Below are positions 50,662-59,304 of a stretch of 64,000 bases of DNA, in pieces. The translations under genes were made by a program, and so were the position numbers. Position 1 is the stretch's first letter, and each line of letters opens with the position of its first letter. The notes beneath the pieces were generated by a model. It saw nothing but the letters and a program-made list of their open reading frames with translations, was not told the DNA's origin and did no database searches. Origin of the DNA: Bacteroides sp. An322 (lineage in GTDB: Bacteria > Bacteroidota > Bacteroidia > Bacteroidales > Bacteroidaceae); the NCBI RefSeq assembly GCF_002161765.1, contig NZ_NFIN01000004.1, forward strand, positions 117,357 to 181,356. The letters are read 5' to 3'.

Positions 50662-51684
50662 TTAGCGTTGTACGCGACCGCTTGCGTCACCGCCAGCCAA
50701 AGCTTCCACTTCTTCTACCGATACGAGGTTGAAATCACCGTTGATGGTGTGTTTCAATGCAGAAGCGGCTACGGCAAATTCCAATGCTTCGCCTTGGTTA
50801 GGCTTGGTCAACAATCCGTGGATGATACCGCCTGAGAAGGAATCGCCGCCACCTACACGGTCGATAATCGGGTTGATGTCGTAACGTTTTGAAGTATAGA
50901 ATTCTTCGCCGTTGTAAATCATCGCCTTCCAACCGTTATGAGTAGCCGAGAATGATTCGCGCAACGTAGAGATGACATACTTGAATCCGAATTCTTTTGC
51001 CATAGCGGTAAAGATTCCTTTATAGCCTTCGGCATCAGTCTTTCCGCCTTCTACATCTGCATCGGGCTTGAATCCCAAGCAAAGTTCGGCGTCTTCTTCG
51101 TTACCGATACATACGTCTACATATTGCATCAACGGGCGCATGATAGACTGAGCTTTTTCTTTGGTCCACAATTTCTTACGGAAATTCAAGTCTACCGAAA
51201 CTGTTACTCCATGACGTTTAGCGGCTTCGCAAGCCAAACGGGTCAACTCGGCAGCCTTATCGGAAATAGCCGGAGTAATGCCCGACCAATGGAACCAGTC
51301 GGCACCTTCCATAATAGCATCAAAATCGAAATCAGAAGGGTCGGCTTCAGCAATAGAAGAATGAGCACGGTCGTAAATCACCTTACTCGGACGCATCGAA
51401 GCACCTGTCTCAAGATAATAGATGCCCAGACGGTCACCGCCACGAGCAATATAGTCGGTCTTTACGCCATATTTACGCAATGCGTTGAGGGCACATTGTC
51501 CGATTTCATGTTTAGGCAATTTAGTCACAAAATAAGCATCATGACCATAGTTGGCACAGCTAACGGCTACATTTGCTTCACCTCCACCGTAAACAACATC
51601 AAAATTATCAGACTGTACGAAACGGGTATTTCCCGGAGTAGACAGTCTCAGCATAATTTCGCCTAACGTAACAATTTTTCCCAT
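50662..51684 (-). CDS. kdgK: 2-dehydro-3-deoxygluconokinase
   Basis: KdgK phosphorylates 2-keto-3-deoxygluconate with ATP. The 340-residue PfkB-family kinase shows the N-terminal VTLGEIMLRLSTPGNTRFV, the substrate-binding VYGGGEANVAVSCANYGHDA (about 31-50) and the C-terminal catalytic motif RVGGGDSFSGGIIHGLL (about 275-291) with the base Asp. It is divergent from the LacI-type regulator; a full promoter with TTTG (51813-51810), a 19-base gap and TACCTTTG (51790-51783) drives it. Confidence 0.93.
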   Translation of the reverse strand: MGKIVTLGEIMLRLSTPGNTRFVQSDNFDVVYGGGEANVAVSCANYGHDAYFVTKLPKHEIGQCALNALRKYGVKTDYIARGGDRLGIYYLETGASMRPSKVIYDRAHSSIAEADPSDFDFDAIMEGADWFHWSGITPAISDKAAELTRLACEAAKRHGVTVSVDLNFRKKLWTKEKAQSIMRPLMQYVDVCIGNEEDAELCLGFKPDADVEGGKTDAEGYKGIFTAMAKEFGFKYVISTLRESFSATHNGWKAMIYNGEEFYTSKRYDINPIIDRVGGGDSFSGGIIHGLLTKPNQGEALEFAVAASALKHTINGDFNLVSVEEVEALAGGDASGRVQR

Positions 51685-51782
51685 TACTACTAATTTTTAT
51701 ACTATTTATACTAAGTTTGATTAAATCATATTTTGTCCCCAACAAGGCATACACTAAAAAATATCCCCGCTGTGTACGCACA

Positions 51783-51813
51783 CAAAGGTACGATTTATTT
51801 TTTAAATACCAAA
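51783..51813 (-). promoter_or_regulatory. Promoter of kdgK-eda
   Basis: Minus strand: TTTG (51813-51810), 19-base gap, TACCTTTG (51790-51783). Both elements match the Bacteroidetes consensus. Confidence 0.75.
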
Positions 51814-51831
51814 AAAAGTAATATATTTGTA

Positions 51832-51847
51832 TCGATATTTTTTACGT
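51832..51847 (+). promoter_or_regulatory. Promoter box and possible operator of the LacI-type gene
   Basis: TATATTTG (51832-51839) is the -7 box. It is immediately followed by the palindrome TATCGATA (51840-51847), with a central CG as in LacI-family operators. Its position over the transcription start suggests autoregulation; this is inferred. Confidence 0.5.
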
Positions 51848-51896
51848 TATACACAACGAACCCTCTTTAAGAACATCTATTTTAAAGTATAAAGAC

Positions 51897-52979
51897 ATGG
51901 ACAAACCTGAAGAACGTATCCGAATCAAAGATATAGCCCACTTGGCTGGAGTATCTGTAGGCACCGTCGACCGGGTGCTTCACGGACGAAGCGGAGTATC
52001 TGAAACAAGCCGGAAAAAAGTGGAAGAAATCCTAAAGCAACTTGACTACCAGCCCAATATGTATGCCAGTGCTTTGGCATCGAACAAGAAATATGTCTTT
52101 GCCTGCCTATTGCCTGTGCACTCGGAAGGCGAATATTGGACATACGTGGAAAACGGAATGAGGCAAGCCGTCAAAGCCTTTTCAGACTTCAATATCTCTT
52201 TAGTCACTGAATATTATGACCAATATAGCTTAGGCGACTTTTTTGATGCCGGACAAAAACTCATGGCACAATCGCCCGACGGACTAGTCATTTCGCCCAG
52301 TATCCAATCGGAAACAGAAAAGTTCACCAACGAACTTCAAGCGCAAGACATACCTTATATATTTATAGACTCGAATCTCCCGGAACTGAATCCGCTCGCT
52401 TTTTACGGGCAACACGCCAAGCAAAGCGGATATTTCGCCGCACGAATGATGCACATGCTGATGCAAGGCACGAAAGAGCTGGTCATTTTCAGGCAAATAA
52501 GCGAAGGCAAGCTCGGTTCGAACCAACAATTACGCAGGGAAGAAGGATTCCATACCTATATGTCAGAACATCATCCCGACATAACCATACATAAACTGAA
52601 CTTATATGCAAAACTTCCAGAGAAAGCCCCAACACTATTGGACAGTTTTTTCAAGGAATATCCGAACATCAAATATGGCATCACGTTTAACTCAAAAGCA
52701 TACATTATCGGCGAATATATGGAAAAGCACGGAAAGAAGGATTTCCATCTAATGGGATACGACCTGTTGCAACGCAATGTGGATTGCCTCAGAAAAGGAA
52801 ACATCGACTTCATCATTGCCCAACAACCTGCCATGCAAGGATTTAACAGCATTGAAAGCCTTTGCAACCATTTGATATTAAAAAAGGAAATAAAGCCATG
52901 CAACTACATGCCTATCAACTTTTTAAGCATTGAGAATATCGACTTCTACCTGGATGCACACAGAAAAAACAAGAATTGA
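51897..52979 (+). CDS. LacI-family transcriptional regulator of hexuronate genes
   Basis: This 360-residue regulator has the LacI N-terminal HTH (IRIKDIAHLAGVSVGTVDRV, about 7-26) and hinge (VEEILKQLDYQPNMYASALA), followed by a periplasmic-binding-like sugar domain (about 60-350: FACLLPVHSEGEYW, GLVISPSIQSE). It lies divergent from kdgK and 31 bases before uxaA, so it probably controls both units in response to a hexuronate intermediate. Effector identity is not visible. Confidence 0.9.
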   Translation: MDKPEERIRIKDIAHLAGVSVGTVDRVLHGRSGVSETSRKKVEEILKQLDYQPNMYASALASNKKYVFACLLPVHSEGEYWTYVENGMRQAVKAFSDFNISLVTEYYDQYSLGDFFDAGQKLMAQSPDGLVISPSIQSETEKFTNELQAQDIPYIFIDSNLPELNPLAFYGQHAKQSGYFAARMMHMLMQGTKELVIFRQISEGKLGSNQQLRREEGFHTYMSEHHPDITIHKLNLYAKLPEKAPTLLDSFFKEYPNIKYGITFNSKAYIIGEYMEKHGKKDFHLMGYDLLQRNVDCLRKGNIDFIIAQQPAMQGFNSIESLCNHLILKKEIKPCNYMPINFLSIENIDFYLDAHRKNKN

Positions 52980-53010
52980 ATATACATTGATAATAACTAA
53001 CACATAACTT

Positions 53011-54501
53011 ATGGAAACAACTTATTTAAAAATTAACCCGGCAGATAATGTAGCTGTCGCAATTTCCCCTCTCAAAGCAGGAGAGACCATTCAAGTAGAC
53101 GGCGAGAACATCACCTTGAAAACAGATATTCCTGCCGGACACAAAGTGACTCTGAAAGACTTTAACGAAGGAGAGGACATCATCAAATACGGTTATCCTA
53201 TCGGGCATGCAATCAAACCCATGCCTAAAGGAAGCTGGATTTGCGAAAAAGAAATCAAGACCAACCTTGCCGGATTATTGGATTATACTTATAACCCGAT
53301 AGAAGTATCGCTGGACATCCCGCACGAAAACCGGACTTTCAAAGGATACCGGCGCAAGAACGGCGATGTAGGTATCCGCAACGAGATATGGATTATCCCG
53401 ACCGTGGGTTGCGTAAACGGCATCGTAAACCAGCTTGCCGAAGCGTTGCGTAAAGAAACAAACGAAGAGGGAATTGATGCCATAGTGGCTTTCCCGCACA
53501 ACTACGGATGTTCGCAATTGGGCGAAGACCACGAAAACACCAAAAAGATTCTCCGCGACATGGTGCTTCATCCCAATGCCGGAGCGGTATTGGTGGTAGG
53601 ACTGGGATGTGAAAACAACCAGCCGGACATCTTCCGCGAATTTGTAGGGCCGTATGACGAAGACCGTATCAAGTTCATGGTGGCACAAAAAGTAGACGAT
53701 GAATTCGAAGAAGGCATGAAAATTTTGCGCGACCTGTATGCCAAATGCAAACAAGACGTGCGCGAAGATGTTCCTTTGTCGGAATTGCGCGTAGGATTGA
53801 AGTGCGGCGGTTCAGACGGATTCTCAGGCATTACCGCCAATCCGTTATTAGGCATGTTCTCGGATTACCTGATTGCACAAGGCGGTACTTCCGTACTAAC
53901 CGAAGTGCCCGAAATGTTCGGCGCGGAAACCATTCTGATGAACCGTTGCAAGACTCCGGAATTGTTCGAGCAGACCGTACACCTGATTAATGACTTCAAA
54001 GAATACTTCCTTTCACACGGCGAACCCGTTGGCGAAAACCCTTCACCAGGAAATAAAGCCGGTGGTATCTCTACCTTAGAAGAAAAAGCATTGGGATGTA
54101 CACAAAAATGCGGAAAGAGTTATGTATCAGGTGTCATGCCGTATGGCGAACGCTTGCAAACCAAAGGCTTGAACCTGCTTTCGGCTCCGGGAAATGACCT
54201 GGTGGCAGCTACAGCCCTCGCTTCTTGCGGATGCCACATCGTATTGTTCACCACCGGACGCGGAACACCTTTCGGCACGTATGTACCTACCATGAAAATC
54301 TCGACCAATTCAAATTTGGCTAAACATAAACCGGGATGGATTGACTTTAATGCCGGAGTAATTGTAGAAAACGAACCCATGGACGTAACCTGCAAACGCT
54401 TCATTGATTATGTCATCCGGGTAGCCAGCGGAGAATGGGTCAACAATGAAAAGAAAAACTACCGTGAAATCGCTATTTTCAAGACGGGAGTAACGTTGTA
54501 A
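53011..54501 (+). CDS. uxaA: Altronate dehydratase
   Basis: UxaA dehydrates D-altronate to 2-keto-3-deoxygluconate in galacturonate breakdown. The 496-residue protein has an N-terminal SAF domain (about 5-90; DNVAVAISPLKAGE) and the long galactarate/altronate dehydratase domain: NEIWIIPTVGCVNGI (about 127), HNYGCSQLGEDHENT, LGCENNQPD, GLKCGGSDGFSGITANPLLG (about 265) and ACTTGRGTPFG-like LFTTGRGTPFG (about 415). Several Cys and His (GCSQLG, LGCE, LKCGG) fit the iron site. It follows the regulator by 31 bases. The isomerase and altronate oxidoreductase steps are not in this window. Confidence 0.93.
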   Translation: METTYLKINPADNVAVAISPLKAGETIQVDGENITLKTDIPAGHKVTLKDFNEGEDIIKYGYPIGHAIKPMPKGSWICEKEIKTNLAGLLDYTYNPIEVSLDIPHENRTFKGYRRKNGDVGIRNEIWIIPTVGCVNGIVNQLAEALRKETNEEGIDAIVAFPHNYGCSQLGEDHENTKKILRDMVLHPNAGAVLVVGLGCENNQPDIFREFVGPYDEDRIKFMVAQKVDDEFEEGMKILRDLYAKCKQDVREDVPLSELRVGLKCGGSDGFSGITANPLLGMFSDYLIAQGGTSVLTEVPEMFGAETILMNRCKTPELFEQTVHLINDFKEYFLSHGEPVGENPSPGNKAGGISTLEEKALGCTQKCGKSYVSGVMPYGERLQTKGLNLLSAPGNDLVAATALASCGCHIVLFTTGRGTPFGTYVPTMKISTNSNLAKHKPGWIDFNAGVIVENEPMDVTCKRFIDYVIRVASGEWVNNEKKNYREIAIFKTGVTL

Positions 54502-54587
54502 ATTGAGAATTAAGGAAATTGAGAATTGAAAATTGAAAATTACGATGTCGCATGGATAATTTTCAATTCTCAATTCTCAATTTTCAA
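54501..54587. repeat. TTGAGAA/TTGAAAA inverted repeat (family F variant)
   Basis: AATTGAGAATTGAAAATTG units on the left are mirrored by TTTTCAATTCTCAATTCTC on the right. It fills the convergent gap between uxaA and carB and may terminate both. Confidence 0.75.
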
Positions 54588-54589
54588 CT

Positions 54590-57500
54590 TTATTTATACT
54601 CGTCCCAACTCTTAATGGCAATATCATCAATGGTCATCGAACAGAAGGCATTGATGAATGCGCTTGCCAAACGGGCGTTAGTAATGAGCGGAATATTCAG
54701 GTCGATAGCCGCACGGCGGATTTTATATCCGTTGGTAAGCTCGCCCACCGAAAGGTCGCGCGGGATATTGACCACCATATCTATCTCCTTCTTATGAAGC
54801 ATCTCCAAGGCTTGCGGATGTCCTTCTTCGCTGGGCCAGTAGACACGGGTATTCTCAATCCCGTTCTCGGTAAGGAATTTCGAAGTGCCTCCCGTAGCAT
54901 AGAGGTTATATCCTTTCTTCTTCAACGCTTTAGCCGCCTGAAGCATATCTACCTTCTGACGTGCCGCACCCGTAGAGAGCAGGATGTTCTTTTCGGGAAT
55001 GCGATAGCCCACGGAAAGCATCGACTTGAGGATGGCACACGAAGTGTCTTCGCCAATACATCCCACCTCGCCTGTAGATGCCATATCTACACCCAATACA
55101 GGGTCGGCTTTCTGAAGACGGTTGAACGAGAACTGGCTTGCCTTGATTCCTACATAATCGAGGTCGAAGAGGTTCTTTTCGGGTTTCTCTACCGGAAGCC
55201 CCAACATCACTTTCGTAGCAAGTTCGATAAAGTTTATCTTCAATACCTTGCTCACGAAGGGGAACGAACGCGAAGCACGGAGGTTACACTCGATTACTTT
55301 AATATCATTATCGCGTGCCAAGAACTGGATGTTGAACGGACCCGAAATGTTCAATTCCTTCGCTATCTGACGGGAGATGCGCTTGATGCGGCGCACGGTC
55401 TCTACATACAATTTCTGAGGCGGGAACTGAATCGTGGCATCACCTGAATGCACACCTGCAAACTCGATGTGCTCGGAGATCGCATACGCCACAATCTCCC
55501 CGTTCTGAGCCACGGCATCCATTTCCACTTCCTTGGCATGCTCGATGAACTGGCTTACTACTACAGGATGTTTTTTCGATACATTAGCCGCCAACTGGAG
55601 GAAACGTTCCAGTTCTTCCTGATTGGAACAAACATTCATTGCCGCTCCCGAAAGTACATACGAAGGACGCACCAATACGGGGAAACCTACCTTCTGAATA
55701 AAAGCATTGATGTCATCCATTGAGGTCAACGCGCTCCATTCGGGCTGGTCTACTCCAATACGGTCGAGCATAGCCGAGAACTTGTCGCGGTCTTCGGCAT
55801 TGTCAATGCTCTTGGCAGAGGTTCCGAGGATATTCACCTTTTGTCCGTCAAGGCGCATAGCGAGGTTATTCGGAATCTGACCTCCCGTTGACACGATAAC
55901 GCCATGCGGGTTTTCCAAGTCGAGAATATCCATCACACGCTCGAATGTCAATTCATCGAAATAAAGGCGGTCGCACATATCATAATCGGTTGATACGGTT
56001 TCGGGATTATAGTTAATCATCACCGAACGGTATCCTTCCTTACGAATGGTATTCAACGCCTGCACTCCACACCAGTCGAACTCTACCGACGAGCCGATGC
56101 GATAAGCACCCGAACCAAGCACCACGATACTCTTATGATCGCCCAAATAGTGTATATCGTTCGCCGTACCGCTATACGTCAGATACAAGTAATTGGTCTG
56201 TGCGGGATATTCGGCGGCAAGGGTATCTATCTGTTTCACCACAGGCACGATACCTACGCTCTTGCGGTATTGGCGTACCGCCAAGATGCCGTCCTCCATA
56301 TCGCCCTGCCAACCGATAGCACGTGCCACTTGGAAATCAGAAAATCCCTGGCGCTTTGCCTGATAAAGCAATTCCTTCGGAAGTTCGGAAAGCTGGATGT
56401 GGTTATTCCCCCACTCATGCAACTCTTTCGAGGTCTCCATGATGTTTTCCAACTTATAGAGGAACCACTTGTCTATCTTGGTGAGTTCGTGAATCTGGTC
56501 AACGGTATATCCCGCACGCATTGCCTTCGAAATAACGAAGATACGCTTATCGGTCGGTTCGCGCAAAGCCTTGTCGATGTCGGAAATCACCAGTTCCTTG
56601 TTTTCCACAAATCCGTGCATTCCCTGCCCTATCATGCGGAGTCCTTTTTGGATAGCTTCTTCAAAGGTGCGCCCGATAGCCATCACCTCTCCTACCGACT
56701 TCATCGAAGAGCCTAACTCACGGTCTACCCCGTGGAACTTGCCTAAGTCCCAACGCGGAATCTTGCACACCACATAGTCGAGTGCAGGCTCGAAGAATGC
56801 CGAAGTGGTCTTGGTCACCGAGTTCTTTAAGTCGAACAAGCCGTAACCCAATCCGAGTTTAGCGGCTACAAACGCCAAGGGATATCCCGTAGCTTTCGAA
56901 GCCAAAGCCGAAGAACGGCTCAAGCGGGCGTTCACCTCAATCACCCGATAATCTTCCGATTCGGGGTCGAAAGCGTATTGCACATTGCATTCGCCTACGA
57001 TACCGATATGGCGGATGATGCGGATGGCAAGTTCACGGAGTTTATGGTATTCGCTATTGGTCAGGGTCTGCGAAGGGGCAATCACGATAGATTCACCCGT
57101 ATGGATGCCCAGCGGGTCGAAATTCTCCATGTTACAAACCGTGATGCAATTATCAAAACGGTCGCGCACCACTTCGTATTCCACTTCCTTCCAGCCCTTG
57201 AGGCTCTTCTCTACCAAAACCTGCGGAGAGAACGAGAAGGCTTTTTCCGCCAATACGTTCAGTTCTTCTTCGTTATCGCAAAAGCCCGAACCAAGCCCGC
57301 CCAAAGCGTATGCGGCACGGATAATGACGGGATAACCCAAATCTTTAGCCGCCCGACGTGCCTGCTCAATGTTCTCGCATGCCTCGCTCTTAATGGTCTT
57401 CACATCAATTTCATCGAGCTTCTTCACAAAGAGTTCGCGGTCTTCGGTGTCCATAATGGCTTGTACGGGCGTACCGAGCACACGCGTACCGTATTTCTCG

Positions 57501-57817
57501 AACACGCCTTCTTTATAAAGCGCCACACCGCAATTCAATGCCGTCTGCCCTCCAAACGAGAGCAGCACGCCGTCGGGACGTTCCTTGTCTATTACTTTCT
57601 CCACAAAATAAGGAGTAACGGGAAGGAAATAAATCTTATCCGCCACGCCTTCCGAAGTCTGTACCGTGGCAATATTGGGGTTGATAAGCACCGTTTCGAT
57701 GCCTTCTTCTTTCAAGGCTTTCAAGGCTTGGCTTCCCGAATAGTCGAACTCGCCCGCCTCGCCGATTTTCAACGCGCCTGACCCTAATAACAATACTTTC
57801 TTTATGTTTTCTTTCAT
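54590..57817 (-). CDS. carB: Carbamoyl-phosphate synthase large subunit
   Basis: CarB makes carbamoyl phosphate from bicarbonate, ammonia from CarA and two ATP, for arginine and pyrimidine synthesis. The ATG at 57817 (MKENIKKVLLLGSGALKIGE) gives 1075 residues, the normal length. Two ATP-grasp halves are visible: VIIRAAYALGGLGSGF (about 170) and VLVRPSYVLSGAAMNV (about 700), with the preATP-grasp domains GSGALKIGEAGEFDYSG and GSGAYRIGSSVEFDWCG. The C-terminal MGS-like allosteric domain (about 935-1075) includes YATGGTSKFL. The gene follows carA across a 112-base gap with an inverted repeat. Confidence 0.96.
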   Translation of the reverse strand: MKENIKKVLLLGSGALKIGEAGEFDYSGSQALKALKEEGIETVLINPNIATVQTSEGVADKIYFLPVTPYFVEKVIDKERPDGVLLSFGGQTALNCGVALYKEGVFEKYGTRVLGTPVQAIMDTEDRELFVKKLDEIDVKTIKSEACENIEQARRAAKDLGYPVIIRAAYALGGLGSGFCDNEEELNVLAEKAFSFSPQVLVEKSLKGWKEVEYEVVRDRFDNCITVCNMENFDPLGIHTGESIVIAPSQTLTNSEYHKLRELAIRIIRHIGIVGECNVQYAFDPESEDYRVIEVNARLSRSSALASKATGYPLAFVAAKLGLGYGLFDLKNSVTKTTSAFFEPALDYVVCKIPRWDLGKFHGVDRELGSSMKSVGEVMAIGRTFEEAIQKGLRMIGQGMHGFVENKELVISDIDKALREPTDKRIFVISKAMRAGYTVDQIHELTKIDKWFLYKLENIMETSKELHEWGNNHIQLSELPKELLYQAKRQGFSDFQVARAIGWQGDMEDGILAVRQYRKSVGIVPVVKQIDTLAAEYPAQTNYLYLTYSGTANDIHYLGDHKSIVVLGSGAYRIGSSVEFDWCGVQALNTIRKEGYRSVMINYNPETVSTDYDMCDRLYFDELTFERVMDILDLENPHGVIVSTGGQIPNNLAMRLDGQKVNILGTSAKSIDNAEDRDKFSAMLDRIGVDQPEWSALTSMDDINAFIQKVGFPVLVRPSYVLSGAAMNVCSNQEELERFLQLAANVSKKHPVVVSQFIEHAKEVEMDAVAQNGEIVAYAISEHIEFAGVHSGDATIQFPPQKLYVETVRRIKRISRQIAKELNISGPFNIQFLARDNDIKVIECNLRASRSFPFVSKVLKINFIELATKVMLGLPVEKPEKNLFDLDYVGIKASQFSFNRLQKADPVLGVDMASTGEVGCIGEDTSCAILKSMLSVGYRIPEKNILLSTGAARQKVDMLQAAKALKKKGYNLYATGGTSKFLTENGIENTRVYWPSEEGHPQALEMLHKKEIDMVVNIPRDLSVGELTNGYKIRRAAIDLNIPLITNARLASAFINAFCSMTIDDIAIKSWDEYK

Positions 57818-57838
57818 TGATGTTTCTCTTTTTTTGCA

Positions 57839-57919
57839 CCACAGATTACACAGATTCATAAAATTTATTTTGCAGGATATGATATGAATAATAATTTGAT
57901 TAATCTGTGTAATCTGTGG
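57839..57919. repeat. CCACAGATTACACAGATT inverted repeat between carA and carB
   Basis: Arms at 57839-57856 and 57902-57919 are perfect 18-bp reverse complements with a 45-base AT-rich loop. It sits in the intercistronic gap of an operon, so it may modulate read-through or RNA stability rather than terminate. The same motif occurs at 29139-29158. Confidence 0.8.
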
Positions 57920-57929
57920 TAAGTTTTAT

Positions 57930-59078
57930 TTAAATCAGCTTTACGAACTCATCGAAAAGGAACTCCGTATCCGTAGGACCGCTGGCGGCTTCGGGATGGA
58001 ACTGAGCAGAGAACCACGGATTGCGCTTGTGGCGAATGCCTTCGTTCGACCCGTCGTTCATATTGATGAAGAGCGGTTCCCAGTCGGTACCCAGCGTATT
58101 GTTATCTACGGCATATCCGTGGTTTTGGCTGGTGATGAAACAACGCTCCGTGCCTACCATACGCACCGGTTGGTTATGGCTCCGGTGTCCGTATTTCAAC
58201 TTGTATATCTTCGCTCCTCCCGCTTTCGAGAGCAATTGGTTTCCCATACAGATGCCGAAGATAGGGAGTTTCTCGTTCTGCATTGCCTTACGGATGTTCT
58301 GCACGGCGGCATCGCACGTATCGGGGTCGCCGGGACCGTTGGAGATGAAAAGACCATCGAAGTCCAACCCGTTGAAATCATAATCCCAAGGCACACGGAT
58401 GACTTCTACGTTCCGCTTCAAGAGACACCTTATTATATTAGCCTTCACGCCGCAATCCACAAGGAGAACCTTCTTCAATTGACAATTGACAATTGACAAT
58501 TGACTATTCAGTTCTTCTTTGGGAGTATCAACAGAGAATGTACGGCTTTCGTTGCCTGCATAGACAATGATGTCCTTGCACGATACACGGTCTACATAAT
58601 TTATGTCTCCATAATTGTCAATTGTCAATTCTCCATTTTCAATTTCATCATCGAAGACGATTTTCCCCATCATCACCCCATGTTCGCGAAGCACCTTGGT
58701 CAATTCGCGGGTATCGATGCCCGTAATGCCCGGCACTTGTTCGCGCTTCAACCAGTCCGCAAGGCTCTCTACGGCATTCCAATGATTGTACCGCTCGCTA
58801 TAATCGCTCACGATAATCGCCTCGGCGTGTATTTTCTCACTCTCCATAAACGTAGGCAGACCGTTCTCCGCAAACGTAAACGGAGGCACCCCATAATTGC
58901 CTACCAACGGATAGGTCAACGTCATCAGCTGGCCTGCATACGAAGGGTCGGTCAGGCTCTCCGGATAACCGGTCATCGCCGTATTGAACACCACTTCGCC
59001 CGCTACCGGCTTTTCATAACCGAACGACTTGCCGCTAAACCGGCTCCCGTCGTCAAGGATTAACGTCACGTTTCTCAT
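57930..59078 (-). CDS. carA: Carbamoyl-phosphate synthase small subunit (with repeat-encoded insertions)
   Basis: CarA is the glutaminase subunit that feeds ammonia to CarB. The 382-residue protein has the N-terminal CPSase domain (about 1-140, VFNTAMTGYPESLTDPSYAG) and a class I glutamine amidotransferase domain with the nucleophile Cys in FGICMGNQLLSKAGG (about 277), HRSHNQPV and the His/Glu pair in FHPEAASGPTDTE (about 360). In the linker between domains two short stretches, GELTIDN (about 149-155) and SQLSIVNCQL (about 193-202), are encoded by 7-bp AT-rich repeats of the family also found in intergenic DNA (58475-58503, 58613-58640). The frame stays open. The start abuts the stop of the upstream small gene. 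Confidence 0.95.
   Translation of the reverse strand: MRNVTLILDDGSRFSGKSFGYEKPVAGEVVFNTAMTGYPESLTDPSYAGQLMTLTYPLVGNYGVPPFTFAENGLPTFMESEKIHAEAIIVSDYSERYNHWNAVESLADWLKREQVPGITGIDTRELTKVLREHGVMMGKIVFDDEIENGELTIDNYGDINYVDRVSCKDIIVYAGNESRTFSVDTPKEELNSQLSIVNCQLKKVLLVDCGVKANIIRCLLKRNVEVIRVPWDYDFNGLDFDGLFISNGPGDPDTCDAAVQNIRKAMQNEKLPIFGICMGNQLLSKAGGAKIYKLKYGHRSHNQPVRMVGTERCFITSQNHGYAVDNNTLGTDWEPLFINMNDGSNEGIRHKRNPWFSAQFHPEAASGPTDTEFLFDEFVKLI
58475..58503 (-). repeat. Four 7-bp GTCAATT units inside carA
   Basis: On the coding strand GTCAATT is repeated four times and followed by G. It encodes SQLSIVNCQL-like residues in the interdomain linker. The same unit builds the intergenic hairpin at 44890-44968. 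Confidence 0.85.
58613..58640 (-). repeat. GACAATT units inside carA
   Basis: On the coding strand GAGAATT is followed by two GACAATT units, encoding GELTIDN in frame. It is the inverse-orientation counterpart of the repeat at 58475-58503, so the pair could also form a hairpin in the carA mRNA. Confidence 0.8.
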
Positions 59079-59285
59079 CTAATCTAATTCGTCTTTATTG
59101 TTTTGTGTTTTGTTCTTATCGTTTTTCTTTCTTTTCAAACTATAATCAATAGCCAAGCCAAAAAGCAAGCCTATAGGCATCCATACGCCAATATTATCGA
59201 GGCAAACACCAATCGCCACTCCTAACATCAACCCTACCGCCAAGCCATAACCGGCATCAAATTCCGGTTGCTTTTTCTCTTTCAT
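59079..59285 (-). CDS. Small membrane protein between purF and carA
   Basis: The 68-residue product has two hydrophobic stretches (GLAVGLMLGVAIGVCLDNIG, about 13-32, and GVWMPIGLLFGLAIDYSL, about 33-49) and a charged C-terminus (KRKKNDKNKTQNNKDELD). No family is recognised; the first part resembles glycine-zipper-like membrane segments. Its stop codon directly abuts the carA ATG and it starts 19 bases after purF, so it is translated within the nucleotide operon. Confidence 0.75.
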   Translation of the reverse strand: MKEKKQPEFDAGYGLAVGLMLGVAIGVCLDNIGVWMPIGLLFGLAIDYSLKRKKNDKNKTQNNKDELD

Positions 59286-59304
59286 ATCGCTTCTTCATCT
59301 ATTA

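Noticed and set aside
56978..57781. 267-codon plus-strand frame inside carB
   Set aside because: Antisense shadow of a conserved enzyme; no recognisable motif.
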